The position numbers were made by a program, and so were the translations under genes. 6,471 nt of DNA, from contig JACKCD010000097.1 of the NCBI GenBank assembly GCA_020634215.1, positions 1 through 6,471 of the forward strand, given 5' to 3'. The notes under the pieces were generated by a model that ran no database searches, had not been told where the DNA came from, and saw only the letters and a list, made by a program, of their open reading frames with translations. Source of the stretch: Ardenticatenaceae bacterium. GTDB lineage: Bacteria > Chloroflexota > Anaerolineae > Promineifilales > Promineifilaceae. Numbering within the stretch: the first letter of the stretch is position 1; the number at the start of each line of letters is the position of its first letter. This document shows, piece by piece, positions 1 through 5,700 of the stretch.

Positions 1-1
1 G

Positions 2-58
2 GCAAGTGGGCTGCGGGCAGCACAGGAGTGCGCGGCAGCCCTGGCTTGTGCAACCTGA
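2..58 (+). CDS. possible 3' end of an upstream gene (very uncertain)
   Basis: Frame 2 is open from the window edge to a TGA at 56-58 and would encode an Ala-rich, helix-like tail (ASGLRAAQECAAALACAT). I do not recognise it. The other two forward frames are also open here (to 75 and to 110), so an open frame of 18 codons carries little weight. The segment coincides with a strong hairpin, so it may not be coding at all. Confidence 0.15.
   Translation, partial: ASGLRAAQECAAALACAT
3..48. repeat. strong imperfect hairpin at the window edge
   Basis: GGGCTGC (8-14) pairs with GCAGCCC (35-41), CAAG (3-6) pairs with CTTG (45-48), and an inner GCAC (20-23) pairs with GTGC (28-31) around an AGGA tetraloop. 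No T-run follows, so it is not a standard Rho-independent terminator. It could be the end of a structured RNA that begins outside the window, a mRNA-end structure, or chance in GC-rich DNA. I do not recognise any known RNA family. Confidence 0.4.
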
Positions 59-73
59 CATCCCTGCTATACT
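46..73 (+). promoter_or_regulatory. possible extended -10 promoter upstream of the metallo-hydrolase gene
   Basis: TATACT (68-73) is preceded by TG at 65-66 with one base between, the extended -10 layout. A weak -35, TTGTGC (46-51), lies 16 bases upstream. Transcription from here would give a leader of about 170 nt carrying the heptamer inverted repeat before the start codon at 252. This is read by eye only. Confidence 0.35.
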
Positions 74-106
74 GACCTTGGCCACAAAATTACATGCTTT
101 TGCCTC

Positions 107-174
107 CAAGTAACAGGTCGCAAGTGGCAAGTTTTGTTGGCAGACGAGATTTGCCACCTGTTACTTGCACCTTG
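107..174. repeat. inverted pair of degenerate heptamer repeats (CAAGTNN type)
   Basis: The left arm (107-134) is four head-to-tail heptamers: CAAGTAA, CAGGTCG, CAAGTGG, CAAGTTT. The right arm (147-174), read on the minus strand, is also four: CAAGGTG, CAAGTAA, CAGGTGG, CAAATCT. The arms therefore share a perfect 12-bp inverted repeat (107-118 with 156-167). A 17-bp stem is also possible if the bases GTCGCAA (117-123) bulge out, with GTGGCAA (124-130) pairing with TTGCCAC (151-157). A decayed further copy, ATTTGCACCTG, lies at 219-229 (compare 149-160), and CAAGTGG recurs at 3-9. Heptamer short tandem repeats (STRR) are known from filamentous cyanobacteria; the relation here is only by analogy. 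If transcribed with the gene at 252, the element would form a large hairpin in the 5' leader. Confidence 0.6.
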
Positions 175-206
175 CAGCCAATCGGCCAAAGGTCAGTTTG
201 TGACCG

Positions 207-236
207 TTGACAGTATCAATTTGCACCTGAGAAATT
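207..236 (+). promoter_or_regulatory. alternative promoter candidate close to the metallo-hydrolase start
   Basis: A perfect -35 hexamer TTGACA lies at 207-212, but the matching -10 region is poor: AGAAAT at 230-235 with 17-bp spacing, or TG-A-GAAATT at 228-236 with 18. Use of this site would make a nearly leaderless transcript for the gene at 252. It competes with the candidate at 46-73. Confidence 0.2.
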
Positions 237-251
237 CGGAACGTAATTTGT

Positions 252-884
252 ATGACGATAAAAATTTTGCAGCTTCCGCTTGGCCCTTTGCAGACCAATT
301 GCTATGTTTTGGCGTGTGAGGAAACGGGAAAAACGGCCGTTATTGACCCCTCCGACTTTGGGCAAAAAATCGCCGACACCGTGGCCGAAAACGGCTGGGA
401 AGTCAGCCATATTTTGCTCACCCACAGCCATTTTGACCACGTTGGCGGGCTGGCCGAACTCAAAACCGCCACCAACGCCCCCATCTACATCCACCCTGAT
501 GCCGTTGCTATGCTGGAAATGGCCGAAATGGCTGCCTCCCGCTGGAACATTCCCATCATCCCACCGCCCCCAGCCGACAAAATGCTAGCCGAAGGCGACA
601 TCATCGAAGTAGGCAAACAAAAGCTGGAAGTGCTGTTTACCCCCGGCCATGCTCCCGGCCACGTCTGCTTTTACCTGCGCGAACACAACGTCCTCTTTGA
701 TGGCGACGTGTTGTTCCAGCAAAGCATTGGCCGCACCGACCTGCCCGGCGGCAATTACGACCTGCTCATGCAAAGCATCGTCGAAAAATTGCTCCCGCTC
801 CCCGATGAAACCCACGTCCTTTCCGGCCACGGCCCCGCTACTACCATCGGCCAGGAAAAACAGTGGAATCCCTTTCTATCCTAG
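252..884 (+). CDS. metallo-beta-lactamase-fold hydrolase, glyoxalase II-like (YcbL type)
   Basis: The 210-residue protein has every metal ligand of the glyoxalase II-like branch of the metallo-beta-lactamase fold: the THSHFDH motif (H58, H60, D62, H63), H133 in PGHAPGH, D152 in the FDGD motif, and H193 in SGHGP. The segment SIGRTDLPGG (158-167) is typical of the small YcbL-like hydrolases. Length fits this single-domain group and lacks the extra C-terminal helical domain that binds glutathione in classical glyoxalase II (about 250 residues). It is expected to be a cytoplasmic, binuclear-zinc thioester or related hydrolase; the true substrate cannot be read from the sequence. No signal peptide is seen. 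The ATG at 252 gives the canonical N-terminus (MTIKILQLPLGPLQTNCYV), although the Shine-Dalgarno is weak (GGA at 238-240). The gene stands alone on its strand and converges on the LysM gene. It carries one AACGGCCGTT palindrome at 332-341, read as K-T-A-V. Confidence 0.93.
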   Translation: MTIKILQLPLGPLQTNCYVLACEETGKTAVIDPSDFGQKIADTVAENGWEVSHILLTHSHFDHVGGLAELKTATNAPIYIHPDAVAMLEMAEMAASRWNIPIIPPPPADKMLAEGDIIEVGKQKLEVLFTPGHAPGHVCFYLREHNVLFDGDVLFQQSIGRTDLPGGNYDLLMQSIVEKLLPLPDETHVLSGHGPATTIGQEKQWNPFLS

Positions 885-900
885 GCTCGCGTACCTAAGG
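880..900. terminator. weak hairpin between the convergent genes
   Basis: CCTAGG (880-885, overlapping the TAG stop) can pair with CCTAAGG (894-900) with one bulged A and an 8-base loop. It lies in the 31-bp gap between two converging genes, where a bidirectional terminator would be expected. There is no T-run on either side and the stem is short, so terminator function is doubtful. Confidence 0.2.
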
Positions 901-915
901 TTGGCATATAATCTA

Positions 916-2364
916 TCAAGGCTGTGCAGGGGTAGGTGTCATCGTTGGGGTGGAGGTTGCCGTCGGCGTGGCGGTGGGGATAGCCCCGAGCCAAGTGAAA
1001 TAGGCGGGGTCGCTGGCGTTGCCGCCAAAGGTGTAGATAAAACGGCCGTCTATCCGTTCCCCCGTCACCCGCACAATCGTCACCCGCCAGCGCATGGGGC
1101 GCAGTTCGGGGGTGGTGGGTCGCCAGGAGCCGGGCAGCCGGAAGCTGTTGTCCCGCGTAAAGCCGCGAAACGGCAAGGCATCTAAATCATTGTCGTCGGT
1201 TAATTCGACCATGTACCATTCGTCGGGGGCTAAATCTTTGACGGCGACCCATTGCAGCAAAACGGCCGTTTCCACATCCTCCACCAACGTTCCCGCCACC
1301 GGGTATAGCAGTTCCGGCCCGGCCGCCGCCGCCGTGGGTTGCGGCGTGGGGGATGGCCCCGGCGTGGGTGGCAGGAGCCGCAAATCATATTCAACGCTGG
1401 GAATGCATAGCACATCCCCCGGCTGCAGCAGGGCAATGCTTTCTGTCGTGTGCCAGTTCACCGCCAGCAGTGCCTCCAGCGGAATGTCATAGCGGGCGGC
1501 AATGCCAAAGGCGGTGTCGTCGGCCTGCACCTGGTACAGTTCGCAATTTTGCGCCACCGCCAAAACGACCTCGCCGTTGATCTCGATGGGAATATAGGGC
1601 AGGTCGGGCGTGGGGGTCGGCCAGGGGATTTCCAGATTTTGCCCCACCTGAATGGGGGAATCCAGCCCCATGCTGTTGCTGGCGGCAATGCTTTCGGCGG
1701 AAACGCGGTAGCGCACCGACAGCCCAATCAGTGTTTCCCCGGCGGTGATGGCGTGGAAGCGGGGGGGCTGCGGGGTGTCGGTGGGGCGCGGCGTGAGGGT
1801 GATGGTGGGGGTAGGGCTGGGGAATGGGGTCTCGCTGGGCAGCGGTGTCCAGACGGGGGTAGCGGTGGCGGTGGGGGGGATGGGGGTGTCGGTGGCAATA
1901 AATACCCACGCCTGCTGCGGAGCAGGGTAGCGTAAGACAAAGGCACTGAGGGTGAGGGTGATGAGGGCGCAAACGGCCGTTAATCCCCAAAAAATGATGG
2001 TTTGGCGGTTGGGTTTGGTGGTAGGAGAAACGGCCGTTTCCTCCATCAAAACAGGTTCTTCAACAAGCGGTTGGTCATCAGCAACAGACTCAGCCGCAAG
2101 AGGTTGAGCCAAATCCTCCGCAACCAAACCATCTGGCTCCAGATTTACAGGTTCTGCGTCAGCGGTTTCTACCTCTTCCGGCTCCACCGCAACGGCTGTT
2201 TGCCGCGCTCCCGCCTCATCTACCACCAACTGACCCGCTGCCAGTTTCCGGCCGCACATCAAACAGTGGGTTGCGGTTGGTTCCACCACGCTGTCGCAGT
2301 AGGGGCAGCGATAAACAGGGGCGTTGGCCTCTGGCTCGGTTTCCATCGGTTCCGTTTCGTTCAT
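916..2364 (-). CDS. single-pass membrane protein with zinc ribbon and two LysM domains
   Basis: The 482-residue protein reads as follows. An N-terminal zinc ribbon (C20-P-Y-C23 and C34-L-M-C37) is followed by an acidic low-complexity stretch (about 48-115). Next come a transmembrane helix (about 122-146, after the basic KPNR) and a Pro/Thr-rich stalk (157-201). LysM 1 spans about 203-248 (ITAGETLIGLSVRYRVSAES) and LysM 2 about 277-322. A Trp-rich beta-sandwich-like domain (about 350-447) and a Thr/Pro tail (462-482) end the protein. There is no cleavable signal peptide, so the likely topology is zinc ribbon inside and LysM outside. LysM domains bind N-acetylglucosamine polymers such as peptidoglycan, so a wall-contacting or envelope-anchoring role is inferred. 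C274 and C320 flank LysM 2 and are well placed for a disulfide. No enzyme domain is visible. The ATG at 2364 directly precedes the zinc ribbon; the Shine-Dalgarno is poor. A dedicated promoter lies just upstream. Confidence 0.88.
   Translation of the reverse strand: MNETEPMETEPEANAPVYRCPYCDSVVEPTATHCLMCGRKLAAGQLVVDEAGARQTAVAVEPEEVETADAEPVNLEPDGLVAEDLAQPLAAESVADDQPLVEEPVLMEETAVSPTTKPNRQTIIFWGLTAVCALITLTLSAFVLRYPAPQQAWVFIATDTPIPPTATATPVWTPLPSETPFPSPTPTITLTPRPTDTPQPPRFHAITAGETLIGLSVRYRVSAESIAASNSMGLDSPIQVGQNLEIPWPTPTPDLPYIPIEINGEVVLAVAQNCELYQVQADDTAFGIAARYDIPLEALLAVNWHTTESIALLQPGDVLCIPSVEYDLRLLPPTPGPSPTPQPTAAAAGPELLYPVAGTLVEDVETAVLLQWVAVKDLAPDEWYMVELTDDNDLDALPFRGFTRDNSFRLPGSWRPTTPELRPMRWRVTIVRVTGERIDGRFIYTFGGNASDPAYFTWLGAIPTATPTATSTPTMTPTPAQP
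1807..1829 (+). other. potential G-quadruplex in the Pro/Thr-codon stretch
   Basis: Four G-runs (GGGGG 1807-1811, GGG 1814-1816, GGGG 1819-1822, GGGG 1826-1829) are separated by loops of 2, 2 and 3 bases, which satisfies the usual quadruplex pattern. They lie on the template strand of the LysM gene and arise from consecutive Pro/Thr/Ser codons of the stalk. Any structural effect is conjecture; the coding bias alone can explain the pattern. Confidence 0.4.
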
Positions 2365-2381
2365 AAAACACCAAACGTGGA

Positions 2382-2411
2382 ATTATACCAAAGCCGCCAA
2401 CCCCGCCACAA
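2382..2411 (-). promoter_or_regulatory. promoter of the LysM gene
   Basis: On the minus strand, a perfect TATAAT (2387 down to 2382) is preceded by TG and one base (2390-2388), a full extended -10. The -35 region is weak: TTGTGG at 2411-2406 with an 18-bp spacer. Transcription would begin near 2375, about ten bases before the ATG at 2364. That very short leader fits the lack of a good Shine-Dalgarno for that gene. Confidence 0.6.
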
Positions 2412-2579
2412 CTTCGCTCAAATGGTTCTCATGTCGTAACTGCTAAGGCTACAGAATGTAGGGCAAAATGTTGACATAGTTCATAAGAATTGAAACTCTG
2501 GCAGAGGAAAGATTTCATCTTTGTGCGTGAAAAGATTTTGGCCTCCCTTTCGCGTATAGTTTCTGTTGTCATTGGCAAA

Positions 2580-2635
2580 AACATCAAAGTTGTGGGCTAT
2601 TTTAATGCCCTTCCCACGGTAACTTTGTGATGGTT
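2580..2635. repeat. imperfect inverted repeat, 56 bp
   Basis: The left arm CATCAAAGTTGTGGG (2582-2596) matches the reverse complement of 2613-2632 (CATCACAAAGTTACCGTGGG) if two small bulges are allowed, so all 15 left-arm bases pair. Pairing extends outward through AAC (2580-2582) and GTT (2633-2635). A competing inner stem, GGGC (2594-2597) with GCCC (2607-2610), closes on the AT-rich loop TATTTTAAT. It may be a transcript-end structure, a small mobile palindrome or a regulatory hairpin; neither strand shows a clear T-run directly after it. Confidence 0.5.
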
Positions 2636-2665
2636 AACCCCATTTCTTGACTGTACGTGCGGCAT
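2597..2665 (-). CDS. 22-codon ORF with good Shine-Dalgarno (doubtful)
   Basis: The ORF starts with ATG at 2665-2663 and stops with TAG at 2599-2597, giving MPHVQSRNGVNHHKVTVGRALK. AAGGAG (2678-2673) lies seven bases upstream of the ATG, better than the signals of two of the larger genes here. Its second half lies inside the inverted repeat at 2580-2635, so it might be a leader peptide overlapping a hairpin, or chance. I do not recognise the peptide, and no convincing promoter is seen. Confidence 0.15.
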   Translation of the reverse strand: MPHVQSRNGVNHHKVTVGRALK

Positions 2666-2715
2666 TGTTCGTCTCCTTGACTATCATTGCTCTCTGTAAA
2701 GAAATGATACGATGC

Positions 2716-2736
2716 TGTCAGGCAAATTAGCTGACA
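2716..2736 (-). terminator. weak terminator candidate after the kinase gene
   Basis: On the minus strand, TGTCAG and CTGACA form a 6-bp stem with a 9-base loop, 24 bases after the kinase stop, followed by a loosely T-rich stretch (ATTTCTTT, 2704-2697). The stem is short and not GC-rich, so this is only the best candidate for ending the kinase transcript. Confidence 0.25.
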
Positions 2737-2759
2737 TGATGGACAATGCCCAAGAAACC

Positions 2760-5700
2760 CTAGCCTAGTTTTTCGCGGAGTTGGTAACGGCCGTTAATGG
2801 TTTCATTCAGAAATGAGTATCCAGAAAACCACGCCACAAGTTGGCGATGCGCCGGAATATTTTCCAAAAAGCTTTGGCGCATCGCATCATCTTCAAACTG
2901 TGCCGCCTGTTTTTGCAGCAAGTCATGCGCCTGCAACAAAATTGCCGACACATCGGGGTGGTTTTGCAGCATCAAAGCCTCAACCAGGTCTTGGTAAATC
3001 TCAAAAGGTGAATCAACCCCACCAATGATGGGATCGGCACGCACAACTGCCAAAACCGCGTCAATATTTTGCTGCGGATCCTGCCCCGTCGTTATTTCAA
3101 GCAACGCTAGTCCAATTTGGTTTTCTGCAAAGAAATGGGTCTGGTTCATCTCTTGCCGGAATGACAATGCTAACCGGTAGCAGCGTTGGGCTTCATCATG
3201 CTCACCCTGCAGCCGATGAATCTTGCCAAGTTGGGTCAGGGCATACGCATCCCCCTCTCGATCCGATATTTGCTGGCTAATGGCATAGCTGGCACTGACG
3301 TGCGTGATTGCGTCAGCGTACCGCCCCTGCCAAACCGCAATCACCCCTAAATTGTAAAGCACAATCCCCTGATTCATTTGGTCATTCACGTCACGACTCA
3401 CCTGAAGGCATGTGTGCAAAATCTCTTGCGCGGCAGCATAATCACCATAGCGAATGAATAAATTGCCTAAATTGAGTAGACATACCCCTTCGCTGTACCG
3501 ATCTCCCAAGGCAACCAGCAACCCCAGGCTTTCTTGCAGGCACTGTTTGGCCTGCTGGTACTGGTGCAGCTTGTCATGAGCCAACCCCAGCGTCATTAAC
3601 GATTTAGCTTCTTGCAATTTGAAGCCTAACTCACGGCTGCGGCGCAACCGCTGTTCAGCCAGTTCTAGCGCCGCCTGATGATTACCCTGAAATTCTAACA
3701 GGTTACGATAAATGGCTAAGATATTCAGCTCCAGCCGGGTGTCCTGAATGGCCTCATTGGCGGTTTGTGCCTGCTGCAATTCAGTTTCGCACGCTTCGGG
3801 CTGTCCCTGAATGAGCAGGGCGCGGGCGCGCAGCACGTGGGCCAGCACAAGCTGCTGGCGCAAATCATGCGTTTGGGCAAAGATGATGGCCTGCTCAGCT
3901 AACTGGTCGGCATCGGCAAACCGGCCAAGATTGCTGGCTAGATCTACCTGACGCAGCATGACCGTCATCTGTTGCTGCGGATTGGCGAGTGCGTCGGCCA
4001 ACTTGGTGAGCTGGGTCAGCGCAACCTGCCCTTCTCCTCGCTGCCCGGTTAAATCGTATGTTTTTTCCAAAGCCAGCAAAATTTCAAACTGCCGAGCAAT
4101 CTCATCCGGCGAGGTAGCGGCCAAGGCCTGGTTGAAGTAGGTAATGGCATCGGCATTGGCAAACTGTTCGGCGGCTATCTGGCCGGCCTGCCACGCATAC
4201 AGTTGCTCTTTTTGTGGGCTGTGGGCGCGATGCCAATGATAGGACAGGCGGCCGGCTTGCTGGCGGTCATCTGGGTAGCATGTTTCAATAGCCTGGGCCA
4301 CTTCCCGGTGCAAATGCACCTGCTGGGCGGGTGAAAGGTTTGCGTACAGGCCATCCCTAATTTTGCCGTGGCTAAATTGCCAGACACCATTTTGCACATC
4401 CAAAACGGCGGCATCGGCGCAGAGGGGCAGCCATTCGTTTTCTACGTCCGTATCGTTAGCTAGGTGCTGGATCAGAGAGAGTTCCAGGGTGCGTCCAGCA
4501 ACGGCCGTTTTCACCAACAATTCCCGCGCTTTTTCCGGTAGCCGCGCCACTCGCTGCTGCACAACATCCTGAATGCCATTGGGCAGCAGTGTTTCTGGCA
4601 GCTTCATCTGCCCAATGTTTCCCAAATGACCCGCTTCCTCAGCCAACGCCCGCACCACCTCGACAGCAAAGAAAGCATTCCCCTCCGTTTCGCGCTGTAA
4701 CAAAGCCTGGACTGCTTCATTTCGTCCGGGGTTGCCCAACATCGCCGCGCTTAGGTCGCTTATCGCTTCTGGCGTAAGACGGGGCAAATGTAAGTGAGTC
4801 ATGTCGGGCAGCTCTTGTGGCAAGTTAGGGTGTTCATCGCTGCGGTAGCTGCCCAGGATGAGCAGCGGATGCTGGGCAACCGTCCGGGCTAGGTACGGAA
4901 TGGGCAGCAGGCTGACCTTAGCCAGGTGCAAATCTTCGAGGATGAGGAGCAACGGCCGTTCCGCCATCCAAAACAGGCGAGCAATCGTCGTCAACAGCCG
5001 AGCTTGTGCCGCACCTTCCTCTAGGTCTGGGGCGGGGTCAATGGGCCGGTTTAGCAAGTGTGGCAAATCTGGCACCAGCGGCAAAAGCACGCCAGCCGTG
5101 AGATTGTCAATATCTGGCAATGTAATAGCCAATTGGCGAAGCGGATTACGCCATACCTGATATGGTTGCCCGCCATCCTCCACGGCTTGGCCGCGCAGCA
5201 CCTGGAAACCACTGACCAACGCCTGCGTGCGTAGTTCGCTGATGAGGCGGGTTTTGCCTATGCCGCTTTCGCCGCCGACGAGCCAAGCAGAGCCGCTGCC
5301 GCCGGTGGCATCAGTTAACGCTTCCGCAAGCTGGGTCATTTCGGCCTCGCGGCCGACAAATTTGGCGGCTTGCAGGTAGCTTTCTCGGATGGCGGCCGTT
5401 TCTTGCGGCATAGATTGTCCTATGGCTTGGGAGAGGGCAACAGCTGCCTCAGTGGCCGTTTGGTAACGGTCTTGTGGTTGTTTAGCGAGCAATTTTTGCA
5501 CAATGGCCTGCACTGTACTGGTTGAAACGGCCGTTAATTCCCCTCCACCCCGCACCTTGCTCCAATCTGGCTCCCCGTCCAAAATCTCCCCAATCGTATC
5601 CTCGGCATAAATGTCAAAAGGATGCGTGCCGGCCAGCAGCCGATAAGCCAACACGCCAACCCCGTAAAGATCGCTGGCTTCTGTCGCTGGCTGCCCCAGC

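Larger units (their letters stand above)
2365..2759. other. 395-bp intergenic region between the kinase and LysM genes
   Basis: No convincing gene lies here. It contains, from right to left, the decayed kinase start (to about 2711) with a small hairpin inside it (2716-2736), a 22-codon ORF with a good Shine-Dalgarno (2597-2665, minus), a large imperfect inverted repeat (2580-2635), a small hairpin (AAAGAT-TTC-ATCTTT, 2508-2522) and the LysM promoter (2382-2411). It is visibly more AT-rich than the flanking genes and has no AACGGCCGTT copy. Confidence 0.7.
2711..2798 (-). pseudogene. decayed 5' end of a tandem Ser/Thr kinase gene
   Basis: Read on the minus strand from 2798, the codons give I-N-G-R-Y-Q-L-R-E-K-L-G-stop-G-F-L-G-I-V-H. 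This aligns without gaps to the start of the intact kinase, M-N-G-R-Y-Q-L-H-N-K-L-G-Q-G-G-M-G-I-V-H (from 6239). By hand count 49 of 60 bases match (2798-2739 against 6239-6180). The ancestral ATG has become ATT, the glycine-loop Gln codon CAG has become TAG, and a Gly is lost, so it cannot encode a kinase. Weaker similarity (CTGAC around the R-L-T-G codons) continues to about 2711 and then fades; the rest of the copy is missing. The first 13 codons are now read as the C-terminus of the upstream kinase gene. A hairpin TGTCAG/CTGACA (2716-2736) sits in the remnant. Confidence 0.8.

Noticed and set aside
107..174. Short CRISPR-like array
   Set aside because: The repeats are contiguous 7-mers in inverted arms with no constant spacer, not direct repeats of 24-40 bases with unique spacers.
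134..319. A 61-codon + strand ORF starting in the heptamer repeat region
   Set aside because: It overlaps the start of the metallo-hydrolase gene, reads through the repeat arm and has no recognisable feature or good Shine-Dalgarno.
1450..1990. Long open frames overlapping the LysM gene on both strands (for example 1450-1935 + and 1487-1990 -)
   Set aside because: They lie inside the LysM gene in other frames, have skewed Pro/Arg/Gly composition from the C-rich stalk codons, and show no domain; the LysM frame has clear domains.
2002..2439. A 145-codon + strand ORF antisense to the start of the LysM gene
   Set aside because: It covers the zinc ribbon and promoter of the LysM gene in antisense and has no domain; the opposite strand is clearly the coding one.
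2471..2500. Promoter based on the perfect TTGACA at 2471 (+)
   Set aside because: No acceptable -10 lies at 15-19 bases spacing, and no gene begins downstream on that strand.
2647..2706. Promoters based on TTGACT at 2647 and 2677 (+)
   Set aside because: The -10 positions read CGTCTC and AGAAAT and no + strand gene follows.
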